From positions 851,001-915,000 of the forward strand of contig OU452225.1 of assembly GCA_911728455.2 (NCBI GenBank): DNA of 64,000 nt. Direction: 5' to 3'. Position 1 is the stretch's first letter. Every line of letters starts with the position of its first letter. The notes beneath the pieces were generated by a model. The model worked only from the letters and a program-made list of their open reading frames with translations, ran no database searches and was not told the origin of the DNA. Below, one piece after another: positions 45,375 through 52,604 of this stretch. Position numbers and translations under genes: made by a program. This stretch comes from Marthasterias glacialis (lineage: Eukaryota > Echinodermata > Asteroidea > Forcipulatida > Asteriidae).

Positions 45375-47075
45375 GTTGTGAGCGATATGGCATCAGTCTC
45401 CATCAGTTATACTCTGATCAGAGACACTGGTAGTTACAAGTTACAGTGCAACCAAGGAGACTTAAGTCTTAGGATGTCCTACCACACAGTATTAATGAGG
45501 TCGAACCATAACAATTAACATGAACTTGGGACTGTTTCAAAAAAGTAAACAGGATACCAGCTGTGTAGAGCGTGCGCTCGGCCAATCATGACAAATGGAA
45601 CTTCTATACAGTGTGGATTGCGTGCTGGCGTATGGGGACTGGTATCCTGTCTTGACTGCGCAAAACAATATGCAAGTCAGGGCATCAGCGAACATGCAAT
45701 CCTTTTTGTTAGGAAACAGTAGTTGATGTCACGTAGTAGTAAAATGCAGATCATAATGACTACACTTTTAGTTGGCCTAAAAAATCGTCGATTCGGAGGA
45801 CAAAAAAATTATCGTGGGTACAATCAAATGCCTTTTATTTCATCTATGATACATTGAGAAGCAATTAGGCACTTTTTTCAGCAACTCTGTTGAGTTATTG
45901 TCATAATATTGGCAATTTTTTAACAGATTCGTCAAAAATCCGCTTCGTCAGAGTGCCCACATTAATACCGGACTAGGGCGCTAGTACGACAGATAATGTC
46001 AAAATCTCAAAAAAGGAGTACAGTGCCCCAGTTACTGGTTCTAACCACTGCCATAATTAAGCCATCTGTAGACATCATTATTGACACCTTTGTAAAACAC
46101 AAAGTTGTTCCGATAATTTACATCCGATAATTTACCATCAATTTCATCCAGAATCATCAAACTTGCGTATAACACTAGTATCAGTATCAATTATCTGGAT
46201 TAAGAGCTTGCATCAATTTCTACATCAGTCAGTCAGCCAGTTTATAAATTCATCAATAACAATATTTTGTCTTCTGTTTGCTATGTTTTATTCCACTGTC
46301 TGGTTGTTGTAGTGGTGTGTTTGAGTTTTTTTGCTTTCAAGTTTGGTTTTACTCTGGTTAGCCTAATTCTTTGTTTATTATTATTCTTTAAGTGCCTTCA
46401 ATCATTATGTTTTTTCGTTTTTTTTCTTCTTAATGTAAATCTGTGTAATGTACATGTAATACAGCCTGCTGGCTGCCATGAGTAGATTTTCAACATAAAC
46501 CAGCAGTAGTAGGCCTACATGTAGGCCTAATAATAATTAATAAATAATTTTAAAAAAAGAACAGTTTTGAAAGTTTTATCATGCGCATCCCATTGCTGGG
46601 CATTTTACTTTTTTAACAATTCTACTATAGTACTAGGTACTCGTACTAGCGACGATTAATACAGGCTAGAGTACAGTGGTGGAGTTCCACTAGGGCTTCC
46701 CCCCCCCCCCAACTTGCTTTGAGCTCTATGCTCCTCCCACGGCCACAGTCCATCCCATTTCCCCCACTGCACGTCGCACTCACTCACTGACTCAGTCATG
46801 TCAGTTGAGACTGCGCTGACGACGACGTGACAGTGACACACTCTAAAAAGTACTTCTTTCTTGTAAGTTGTAGTGTACTGACAAAGACACAGCTAACGAC
46901 AAAGTAACACAACACAATCCTTATACATTACTTACTTGTAATTCGTCAGTATGTTTTTATTCATCATGACGATGGAGAATGAGGTGACACCGTAGAAAAG
47001 TGCAGTAGCCACACGGGAAAGCCGCGTTGGCTCTGCTAACGTTAGTCCGGCATCCGTTCCACCGTCCGCCGCCAT
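29219..47075 (-). CDS. SLC35D1: SLC35D1-type UDP-sugar transporter, complete 12-exon gene
   Basis: Vertebrate SLC35D1 is a ten-helix transporter of the drug/metabolite superfamily that carries UDP-glucuronate and UDP-N-acetylgalactosamine into the ER, feeding glucuronidation and chondroitin synthesis. Twelve exons join in phase to 370 residues (human 355). Conserved blocks in order: [152 protein letters not shown] and a C-terminus ending EEEGAV. The start ATG is the only one in frame before the first helix. Three introns carry kilobase minisatellites. Separation from SLC35D2 rests on the overall match and the tail, so D1 versus D2 is less certain than the family. Confidence 0.96.
29730..30890. 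repeat. 25-bp minisatellite (about 46 units) with a 99-bp higher-order repeat, SLC35D1 intron 11
   Basis: The basic unit contains GCTTGCAGTAAGACAAGCTG then AAGTG. Between about 29,730 and 30,130 four-unit blocks marked by TGATGGAGTG (or TGATAAAGTG) repeat every 99 bp, at 29,821, 29,920, 30,019 and 30,118. Because 99 is a multiple of 3, long minus-strand open frames appear (up to 303 residues). They are not treated as genes. Confidence 0.93.
31202..31306. repeat. 31-bp tandem repeat, 3.4 units
   Basis: Near-perfect copies of CCTAGTTTATCCATTATTTA plus CTTTTGTACAC, ending directly against a SINE-1 insertion. Confidence 0.9.
31308..31645 (+). mobile_element. SINE-1 copy, tRNA-Leu(CAA)-like head
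   Basis: The head has ATCAGACTCAAGTTCTAATG and box B GGGTTCGAATCCCGG. The body has TTGGGCAAGACATTTTAC and ATTGCTTCTCATCCCC. The tail is a short (ATT)n. It lies antisense in SLC35D1 intron 11. Confidence 0.8.
31905..32175. repeat. Four diverged tandem copies of about 65-70 bp
   Basis: Each copy has the series CCCAGTTTGAACCCATTTT (or close), CCCACTAGCACCTTACTGAA and TTAGTAGCTTTCGGTGCT. Confidence 0.75.
32281..32662. repeat. Direct duplication, about 140 bp, spacing about 237 bp
   Basis: Both copies contain CTTAAGTT, AGTATACTAAA or GGTATACTAAA, TTCAACTACTGTTTCATGAG, CAACTACTATTTTATGG and ATGGCCCCTGA. The first copy also holds a small palindrome, CCCAACTATAGTTGGG. Confidence 0.75.
32710..32813 (-). 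CDS. SLC35D1: SLC35D1 exon 11
   Basis: Acceptor TTTTTTTACAG, donor GTATTT. It completes the split Ser codon and gives [16 protein letters not shown], matching the last helix of SLC35D1, then a Thr-rich polar linker. Phase 1 exit fits exon 12. Confidence 0.9.
32865..33052 (+). mobile_element. Foldback element, family F2 (best-preserved copy)
   Basis: GGGCCCAATTTCATAGAGCT with GCTTAAGC at the left is mirrored by TGCTTAAGCAGTTCTATGAA and ATTGGACCC at the right. The interior has GCTAAGCAAAAATAAGCAGG and TGGCTGGTGACCTTATTCTG. Confidence 0.8.
33729..33793 (-). repeat. G-run array just downstream of the SLC35D1 exon 10 donor
   Basis: On plus there are three C-run blocks (9-13 C each, with CTCCCC) spaced about 25 bp. 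In the pre-mRNA this is a series of G-runs, 28-92 nt after the 5' splice site. Confidence 0.85.
33821..33903 (-). CDS. SLC35D1: SLC35D1 exon 10
   Basis: Acceptor AAATGGCAG, donor GTATGT; 27 codons plus 2 nt. [17 protein letters not shown] is a strong family match. Confidence 0.96.
34086..34164 (-). CDS. SLC35D1: SLC35D1 exon 9
   Basis: Acceptor TTTTTCCAG, donor GTAATT. It reads [20 protein letters not shown] then IVGCIK, the conserved helix-loop of nucleotide-sugar transporters. Confidence 0.96.
34398..34508 (+). mobile_element. Dispersed repeat, family F16 (copy 4)
   Basis: It begins GGGAAAGTGCCAGGCACAGC and ends CAGCTGCAAAGCTGCATGCC, in reverse orientation relative to the copy at 8.7 kb. 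Confidence 0.6.
34568..34716 (+). mobile_element. Dispersed repeat, family F15 (second copy at 2,607-2,748)
   Basis: Both copies share TCTACCATGCC, GACATG, a C-run, TCTAACACACTCTTCC, CTTGTACAGAAG, CCTGAAATTCC or CAGAGATTCC, and AGAACACAATG. There is no coding evidence. Confidence 0.65.
34930..35090 (-). CDS. SLC35D1: SLC35D1 exon 8
   Basis: Acceptor TCTTTGTTAG, donor GTAAGT; 161 nt. It gives [19 protein letters not shown], the lumenal loop with YYSGDVQRV, and [10 protein letters not shown]. Confidence 0.95.
35668..36746. repeat. 45-bp minisatellite (about 24 units), SLC35D1 intron 7
   Basis: The unit holds GGTAAGGAAGAGGGGGTATG, then AGTGCAGTTGACTAAAGTCA and CCTAT. Some units carry a CTTTTAAGC variant. 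The array ends about 30 bp from exon 7. One copy (about 36,583-36,629) includes a duplicated piece of exon 7 with its donor. Confidence 0.94.
36777..36879 (-). CDS. SLC35D1: SLC35D1 exon 7
   Basis: Acceptor TTTTCTTGCCAG, donor GTGAGA; 103 nt. It reads [19 protein letters not shown] then [15 protein letters not shown], one of the strongest family matches. Confidence 0.97.
37602..37670 (-). CDS. SLC35D1: SLC35D1 exon 6
   Basis: Acceptor TGTTATTCAG, donor GTGAGT; 69 nt. It reads [20 protein letters not shown] then AA, aligned with the helix KMTVFAMIIGAFVAA of human SLC35D1. Confidence 0.92.
37735..37945. mobile_element. Foldback element, family F1 (diverged)
   Basis: GTGCTGACATCACATGTGGC and CAGTTTGGAGGTCAAAATGC at the left face GGACTCCCAAAATAGCCCC and TGTGGTGACAGCATCG at the right. 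Confidence 0.5.
38145..38575. repeat. Four diverged tandem copies of about 110-120 bp, SLC35D1 intron 5
   Basis: The recurring blocks are GGTGTTGAGTTACTAT, GATGGATTTGGT, CATGAGGCCAGGCACACCA and CAGTCTAAA. Related sequence is at 40,525-40,650 (reverse) and 59,655-59,832. Confidence 0.75.
38675..38746 (-). CDS. SLC35D1: SLC35D1 exon 5
   Basis: Acceptor TTTTCTTGCAG, donor GTACGT; 72 nt. After completing an Asn codon it reads [20 protein letters not shown], a hallmark of SLC35D proteins. Confidence 0.97.
38990..39150 (+). mobile_element. Dispersed repeat, family F14 (second copy about 40,840-41,005)
   Basis: Both copies hold GTCTAATGCTTC or GTCTAACACTTC, TTGTGGC, TAATCCCC, CCTTTGTCCTTTT, TTCCAAGAAG and ATCGAGAG in order. 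Both sit in SLC35D1 introns. A partial match is at 18,355. Confidence 0.65.
39183..39250 (-). CDS. SLC35D1: SLC35D1 exon 4
   Basis: Acceptor TTTTCATTCAG, donor GTAAGT; 68 nt. It reads [20 protein letters not shown] then RL, equivalent to [20 protein letters not shown] in human. Confidence 0.95.
39539..40348. repeat. 34-bp minisatellite (about 24 units), SLC35D1 intron 3
   Basis: The unit is built from CTTGCACCAAACTGCCCATA plus a 14-bp part. Units from about 40,075 on are almost identical (CCTACCACAAGTGA). The left half is diverged (GCGGCCACAAGCAG and variants), which suggests recent expansion at one end. Confidence 0.92.
40525..40650 (-). repeat. Dispersed repeat, family F18
   Basis: The reverse complement matches 59,700-59,800: CATGGGATCAGGCATAC, AGTCCAACAG or similar, GGGTGTTGAGTTACTGAATG. 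Confidence 0.65.
41272..41370. repeat. 32-bp tandem repeat, three units, 26 bp from exon 3
   Basis: The unit contains AGAATCCCACCAGGGGGACG and GGACAAAA. It is separated from the SLC35D1 exon 3 donor by about 25 bp on the intron side. Confidence 0.88.
41396..41482 (-). CDS. SLC35D1: SLC35D1 exon 3
   Basis: Acceptor TTTTTTAACAG, donor GTACAG; 29 codons, phase 0 at both ends. It reads [20 protein letters not shown] then DWSRKIFGK, matching the second helix and loop. Confidence 0.93.
41640..41768. mobile_element. Foldback element of about 130 bp
   Basis: AGAGTGGCAACGAGGTCTTA is mirrored by AAAACCTTGTCACCACTCT. GGCCGTTTGTAACC is mirrored inside by GGTTTAAAACGGCC. Confidence 0.75.
42516..42549 (-). 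CDS. SLC35D1: SLC35D1 exon 2 (34-nt microexon)
   Basis: Acceptor TTGCAACCTCAG, donor GTATGT. It completes a Lys codon and encodes [11 protein letters not shown], equivalent to FPSSLCVGLGQ in human SLC35D1. Phase fits both neighbours. Confidence 0.9.
44299..44512. mobile_element. Foldback element, family F4 (copy 2)
   Basis: AATAGGCCGTATTTTTGACA and AGAGGGCGCAATAC at the left face GGGCACCCTCTTACAGTCAA and ATAAGACCTATT at the right. It lies in SLC35D1 intron 1. Confidence 0.8.
44702..44840. mobile_element. Foldback element, family F6
   Basis: GGCCGTATCTGAATTGGCGA and CTACGGCTATGGCT are mirrored by AGCCATAGCTGTAGCCACCA and ATTCGCACACGGCC. Confidence 0.8.
45336..45374. repeat. (TTGA)n microsatellite
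   Basis: Nine to ten perfect tetranucleotide units in SLC35D1 intron 1. Confidence 0.95.
46936..47075 (-). CDS. SLC35D1: SLC35D1 exon 1
   Basis: 46 codons plus 2 nt, donor GTAAGT. It starts [16 protein letters not shown] and contains [19 protein letters not shown], the first helix. No earlier in-frame ATG or splice site is needed. The 17-residue cytosolic N-terminus is shorter than in mammals. Confidence 0.94.
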
Positions 47076-47085
47076 CTTGTTCATG
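47060..47085 (-). promoter_or_regulatory. YY1-like element over the SLC35D1 start codon
   Basis: On minus the start context reads CAAGATGGCGGCGG. This is the known YY1 consensus (AAGATGGCGGC), often found over initiation codons of TATA-less genes. The region around it is richer in CpG than the flanks, fitting a housekeeping promoter. Confidence 0.6.
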
Positions 47086-47823
47086 TGTCAATGTGTACAT
47101 TATTTTTGGCATCATACTTACAACATCACGCCCACTGCGCTGTGTATGGTTGCTTTTCTGTAGCTACGCTTTCGGGGACGAGCGAACACCAAACAGTATT
47201 AATTCTGGTGACGAGTGTGATATAGGCGTTTTTCGAGTCGTCTGCTACAGTATGCAGCAGCTCACAATCCAAAACGGCGGGCTCATAATCAAAATTGGCG
47301 GCAGTCACTTTTCTCTCTAGCCTTGAAAACATATGAAAATACTTAGCACAAATTTGACATTTCTGGTATTATTTGGTTTTCTCGTTGTATTATTGTTTGC
47401 TGGGATGGGGGTAGGGGGTTCTACTCTTTTTTTTACAACGAAAACAGCAGTGGCACCAGGGCCAATGCACTTGACTTACTTCGGCCATTCATGCATAAAA
47501 ACTGTTTTATTGTAGTTTTCTCAAATCAATAAGAATAATCAAAAACATTAAACAAAATTTGTAACACATTACCACCTGGGCGTACACATGAAGCTTTAAC
47601 TAATATAAAATATACATTTTAATGTAGTATAAATTAAACACAATATAAGTGTAACTTTTTTTTTAAAGGGTGCGAATTTTGGATAGCAGTGCAGTCTAAG
47701 TTGCCCAAATTTATGTTAACCCTTTCTCCTAACAATGCCACAAGGGATCAATTTCCTGTAACTAAGCATTACTTGATAGTGTCATTTTAAAAACATACAC
47801 CAACTGGCAGACCCTTTGAAATA

Positions 47824-47970
47824 ATGGGAGACTTTTGGGAATGATAGGTGGCAGCAGACTTACCAGGTATATCTATTGTTCTCGAAAATGTGCGCAGGCT
47901 CATAACTACGTAAACAATAACAAGTTACCTGGTAAGTCTGCTGCCACCTATCGTTCCAAAGTCTCTCATT
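47824..47970. mobile_element. Foldback element, 46-bp inverted repeats
   Basis: AATGGGAGACTTTTGGGAAT and AGGTGGCAGCAGACTTACCA are mirrored by TGGTAAGTCTGCTGCCACCT and AAAGTCTCTCATT. A single related arm is at 57,528-57,575. Confidence 0.85.
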
Positions 47971-48321
47971 ATGTTGTGCGCTGTTCGGTAGTGGCAATTA
48001 CTTTTTTTTCAGAACATGTACTTGGCCTGATTTGGTGAAGCTCGTTTTAAACTAGACATATAATTCCCAGAGCTAGAAAAAAGTTGTTCATTAAATGCAC
48101 ATGACGTATTTTTACGCAGCAGAAACAGACTTCTCCATACGCCCGGGGCACGGTCATTGTGAAGTATGTACATCCATTGAGGTAGAAATAGATGCAAGCA
48201 AGTCAAATACGACCGCAACTTAAAGTTGATATCTCACCCACACTTTCCACGATAATAAGCCTTCTCACTGACGTCACATTTCTATAACAACGCGGGAGGT
48301 CTGCCAAGCTGATCTTTAGCT

Positions 48322-48492
48322 CGTCTCAAGCCTTCGTGGCTTAGACAGCTGTGTAGCCGCGAAGCCACTGCGGGCAGCGGAGACCGAGTCAGCGCCCACG
48401 AGTGGCAATTTGCCACTCGTCGTGCGCGCTGACTTGGGCTTCGCTCGAGTCACTTCGCTGTCTAATAAGGCACGACGCTTGAGGCATTGACG
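48322..48492. mobile_element. Foldback element, family F7 (copy 1)
   Basis: GCCTTCGTGGCTTAGACAGC and CGCGAAGCC at the left. The right end is CGTGCGCGCTGACTTGGGCT, TTCGCTGTCTAATAAGG and TTGAGGCATTGACG. A central CCACTCGT hairpin is visible. Confidence 0.75.
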
Positions 48493-48578
48493 AAAGGCTA
48501 GAGTACAACGTACATGTACGATACGCGTAGTGCCCATCCAGGGTCGTGCGTTTAGCTTATTATCCGTGCAGTTACAGA

Positions 48579-48745
48579 GGCCCTTTTCGAATCCACAGCT
48601 TCGGCTTTGGATTCGGCTTCAGGCTCTGTCCTCTCGTCTGAAGCCCTGAGCGCGTCCGCAAAGCACGCGCAATTGTCAAAACAACCGCGGGGCCAAGCTA
48701 GCCTGAGCCGAATCCGGAGCCGAAGTCGTGGTTTCGAAAAGGGCC
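48579..48745. mobile_element. Foldback element, family F5 (copy 1)
   Basis: GGCCCTTTTCGAATCCACAG and TTCGGCTTTGGATTCGGCTT are mirrored by AGCCGAATCCGGAGCCGAAG and TGGTTTCGAAAAGGGCC. Confidence 0.85.
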
Positions 48746-49258
48746 AGAAGAGTAACGCCTGTGTGACGTGCGTGACGTGCGCGGTAGTGACGTCATATGA
48801 GAATTGGTCTATTATTTTTGTAAGTGTGAACGGTTATTCCACTGTACACTTAATAAGTATGTTCTACATCATTACGCCTTGCTGACCCGTCGGGGAAATT
48901 GTGTAAATCGTTGAGAAAGACACTTAATTATAAAAAGTGAAACAGACGACGGTTTGTCTTTGTAACCTTGCGCTGCCAATGTCCCAAAAATTAATTATAC
49001 GGGCTAAAAAAAGATCGATCTATACTTTATATTGAACTTGGGTTTTACATACGTAGTTTTTCAAGACTCGAGGTCTTCTCATAATTAAACAATAAGAAAT
49101 CCCTTTAACGGTTAAAATGAGTGATTCTGGGTAAAATTACACAAACGTATAATTATGCCAGGGGTTTAGTGTCCCCCAGTAACTCTGTCATATTGCGAAT
49201 TGTGTAGAAATATCGTCTGATAGCGCCCTCTTTTGAGTCAACTTCCTTCAACCCTATA

Positions 49259-49264
49259 TTTATT
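49259..49264 (-). terminator. Candidate sPLA2-1 polyadenylation signal
   Basis: AATAAA on minus, about 510 nt after the stop codon of the first phospholipase gene. Position alone supports it. Confidence 0.3.
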
Positions 49265-49500
49265 TACTGTATGGGGGACACGTACACTACAAAATCCAAC
49301 GATACCGGACTCCAGGGAAAGCCTTTGGTGCTCTCTAACAAGCAGATTATGGCATCAATGAGCCCACTTTTTTTGAGCGCACAATGTCCATGGATTCAGT
49401 TTTGATGAATGGGATAAAAGTAAAAGGTTGTTTCATGATAAGGATTAAACTTGACTGAACTCAGACGTTCATTAGACCAGGTTGCGGTAATACAGCTAGC

Positions 49501-49610
49501 AGATTAAACACGGCTACGGCTGTTGGCTTCAGTGATGCTGAAGAAAAGGTCCTATAAATACAGCGATCCAGCCAAAGCCACTGTCAAAGACGTCAATTTG
49601 GACACGCCGG
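49501..49610. mobile_element. Foldback element, family F6 (diverged)
   Basis: CACGGCTACGGCTGTTGGCT faces CAGCCAAAGCCACTGTCAAA. CAGCGATCCAGCC is shared with the copy at 44.7-44.8 kb. Confidence 0.55.
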
Positions 49611-49773
49611 TCTTACAAGAAATAAAAGTTACAATAAAGTGCATTGCGGGCCTTGAGTGACCCTGTAACAGTGGTTGAAGTGGTTGCAGTAAGGATCGTT
49701 GCTAACATCTGCTGTGGAAAGTTGTTATATACAAGATTGTTCTGTTCGTGGTCACCAACAGCTGGCCTGACCT

Positions 49774-49946
49774 TTAGTTAACGCAAGTTGTGTACTTGTG
49801 GAAATTGATGAAGCTTGGAGAGAATGTGTTTCTGTTTCTCTTGAAGCACATCGCTGCCTCCCGATCGCATTTGCACAGTCCTTCTGCGCATTCTGTCTTC
49901 TGGCCGATGATGAATTTCTCCAACCAGCCGTACCTCCTTGATCGCT
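49774..49946 (-). CDS. sPLA2-1 exon 4 (terminal)
   Basis: Acceptor TGATTACTTTCAG; 173 nt including TAA. It encodes the basic insert, then [20 protein letters not shown] and a C-terminal Cys (YTTCVN) that should pair with C27. An AG 54 nt further in would also keep the frame and give a loop lacking the insert. Confidence 0.92.
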
Positions 49947-52227
49947 CTGAAAGTAATCATCAAACAGTCACAATAACTAACTTCTTCGATTATTTGAGGA
50001 AATTCACTCAGGCAATTCCATCCATGCACTTCTTACATTACGCTGTCCACAGGAGCTGAAACTTTGGTTTCGTGAATGATAATTTTTTTGACATGATTAG
50101 TTTTAAGACTCGGATGAACGACAGCAAATTTAAAGAAGTCACGTCACGAAATAATTCATGAATGAGACCCAGCCATGACATTTTGTGTTTCATGTTTGAC
50201 GTTTAATACTGTTACTGTGAAATTAGTTACGGCCAACAGAGGAAACACACAAGAGCGCAACCTAGTCTTTTTCGTCAAGGCCTTCGTGGCTTATACATCT
50301 GTGTAGCCGCGAAGCCACTGCAGGGAAGACCAAGTCAGCACCAATCGATCGTGCGCGCTGACTTGGTCTTCGCGGCTACACAACTGTCTAAGCCATGAAG
50401 GCCTTGACGAAAGGCTAAGCGCAACCGAGAACATAAAACCAAGTACAACACACTTACTGCATGTAATCTGTGGGTTATTTGAACCGCAATTTGATCGGCT
50501 GCTTTGATACACCATGATGTAAATGTCACCAGTCTTCGCAGAGCACCTGCCCGTACTCTTCATCCTCGAGTAACACCGATCATGATTATAACAGCACCTA
50601 TAAATTGGAAAGATAAAATGGCGGGAAAGTTAAATTGGCGGGAAAGTTGAGTCATTGTGACGGATCTCTGATGAACCTTGATAACAGGGGAGACGTCAGG
50701 AGTTTTATGACGTGACGAATCTTGATGTAATTGTGTTACCCTCGAATAGTAAAGCTATGAAGGGACGTGGTTCTGAATGTTAGTGCGTCATCAATGACGG
50801 TTTGAAAAAAAAAGGAAATTAATTGACCAGACGTTTCTCTTTTCAAAAGTATAGAAAGACTGCAGAAGTCTTAGGGAACAATAAATTACTGTTCACAATG
50901 CTGGAGTGAGCAGATCACTTCAAAAATCCCTTAACAATTTATGCAAGATGATGTAACTTTGTTTTTAGGCTCCTCATCTTTGCTTTTACTCATCTATAAG
51001 TAAAAATGACTGTTTGGTCCGTGAACAGACGCAAATTTAGGCAAATCGTTCGAAGGCTTTGGATTCTTATTTTTACAGTTTCTTATTTCTTTTGTTACAC
51101 TCGCTGTCTTGCCTTTTCAAAAGCCAAAATCAGCATAAAATTCTGCAGTAGCCTGTCTGTTACGTCAATTGGTGTTCCTCCCAAAACACCGTAATATGGT
51201 TGTTTCCGCTCCCTCCATCATCAGCAGCGATGCAACAATATACTTACCTGTCTGTTGCGTCAACTGGCGTTCCTCCCCCACCGAATCCACAGTAGCATCC
51301 GTAGCCGTTATATTCCAGTGGATTACCACCCGTGGCACAGGCGATCATCAGAGCGAACTGCGGCACGGAGCGCTTTTGTCTTGATGCACATTCCCCTGTA
51401 GAAAAGGAGAGGAGAGGTGCAATAAAAAGTACCCATTTAAACTGCCAGTCAACCTCGAGGAGCCGGTAGACTTTCTGGGTTAATAATAGTAGCAACAGAT
51501 ACAATCTTGTACACTTTTTGAGGGTTCCCAATTATACACCTGGACGTAGAGAAGCACATTATGCTTAAGTGTCTTACTTAAAGAACGTATGATGACAATC
51601 CTTGCATGAGAAGGGCTCTTACACATTTCATTTCTAATCAAAAGTGAGTTTGTTGCGCAAAAAATAAATGTTTTATTGATGACCCTTATTCACCTAATGA
51701 TCACCTAATGGTTACGCCCTAAGAGAAGTACATAATAAATAATTTGTATAAAGCCGAAGACTGAAAAACACTCAAACGAACGGAATATGTTACGAAGTTT
51801 TTCTTCTGCCTCATTCGGTAAATGTTGCATCCGGTGTTTTAAACTTGTTTTAATTATAACATTAAGATCCCCCAGGGTACAGAGGTAATTCCCAGACGTA
51901 ATGATGACCGCTATGACTAACAAGCATTATATCCGGATTATTTTTTTCTTTTACCGATGTTCACATCTTTTTTTTTTGCTGATACATCCAAATATAAACA
52001 TTTGTAATATACCAAATCATATCAGTTATATGCAGAGAAATTGTTAAACAATTTACGCTACGGAAACTGGTAAGAGGGGAATCAGCCATAAACTGCACTA
52101 AAGACATGATATTTTGGCTGTTTAACATTATTTCTAACTGGTAAGGAATTTTTTCCTTTTTTCTTTAAATTTTCATGTAAAAAAAAACAATTAGCTTTTT
52201 GAAACTTGGTCAAGAACATTAATTAAT

Positions 52228-52270
<43 letters not shown>

Positions 52271-52604
52271 TTTCAAAATCTTTATACAGGCTACAAATAT
52301 CAGCTCAACGGCAGTTTTACATTATGGTCCTGTGTCATAAAAATGAGAAAACAGAAAAACAGAAAAAACATGCTACATTAACGCCTGGCCCTATATTTAT
52401 AACGTCATTATCAAATTAATTTGCCTTCCCCTTAACTTTTATCCCGACCTACGACAGTTTTCCATTTTCATTTCTCTAATGTCCTGTTTTGATTTCGCTA
52501 ACCAAAGTACCGAGTCACTAAATCTAAGAACTACTGCGTTACTCACCGTATGATATGATCGCAAAAATGCAGACGGTCCACACAAGAAATGTTTTTCCCG
52601 CCAT
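49774..52604 (-). CDS. Secreted phospholipase A2, group I-like (sPLA2-1), complete four-exon gene
   Basis: Secreted PLA2s are calcium-dependent enzymes that release the sn-2 fatty acid from phospholipids; in animals they serve digestion, defence or venom. Exons 52,547-52,604, 51,248-51,395, 50,458-50,597 and 49,774-49,946 join in phases 1, 2, 1 to 172 residues. A signal peptide of about 20 residues (hydrophobic [12 protein letters not shown]) is followed by a short propeptide ending in KR, then the mature domain. Visible motifs: calcium loop [11 protein letters not shown], active site CCYNHDRCY with His48 and Asp49, and [11 protein letters not shown] with Asp99. There are 14 Cys in the mature part, including those equivalent to C11 and C77, the group I disulfide. 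Between C84 and C91 lies a basic insert, KRSRRYGW. A venom role cannot be inferred. Confidence 0.94.
50266..50418. mobile_element. Foldback element, family F7 (copy 2), in sPLA2-1 intron 3
   Basis: CGTCAAGGCCTTCGTGGCTT and GTGTAGCCGCGAAGCC are mirrored by GACTTGGTCTTCGCGGCTAC and AAGGCCTTGACG. The two arms cover almost the whole element, which lies 40 nt from exon 3. Confidence 0.85.
50458..50597 (-). CDS. sPLA2-1 exon 3 (active site)
   Basis: Acceptor CCAATTTATAG, donor GTAAGT; 140 nt. It carries [18 protein letters not shown] and the beta-wing region with [10 protein letters not shown]. Confidence 0.95.
51248..51395 (-). CDS. sPLA2-1 exon 2 (calcium loop)
   Basis: Acceptor TTTTCTACAG, donor GTAAGT; 148 nt. 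It reads ECASRQKR (propeptide end), [15 protein letters not shown] (N-terminal helix with C11) and [18 protein letters not shown]. Confidence 0.97.
52224..52273. repeat. (TTTA)n microsatellite
   Basis: About 12 tetranucleotide units in sPLA2-1 intron 1. Confidence 0.93.
52547..52604 (-). CDS. sPLA2-1 exon 1 (signal peptide)
   Basis: 19 codons plus 1 nt, donor [25 protein letters not shown] is a plain secretory signal. The phase fits exon 2. Confidence 0.88.

Larger units (their letters stand above)
47086..49773. other. Intergenic region, SLC35D1 promoter side to the sPLA2 cluster
   Basis: No exon was recognised. It contains three foldback elements (47,824-47,970, 48,322-48,492 and 48,579-48,745), an F6 copy near 49,501-49,610, and a candidate polyadenylation signal for the sPLA2-1 gene (AATAAA on minus at 49,259-49,264). 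Confidence 0.6.
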
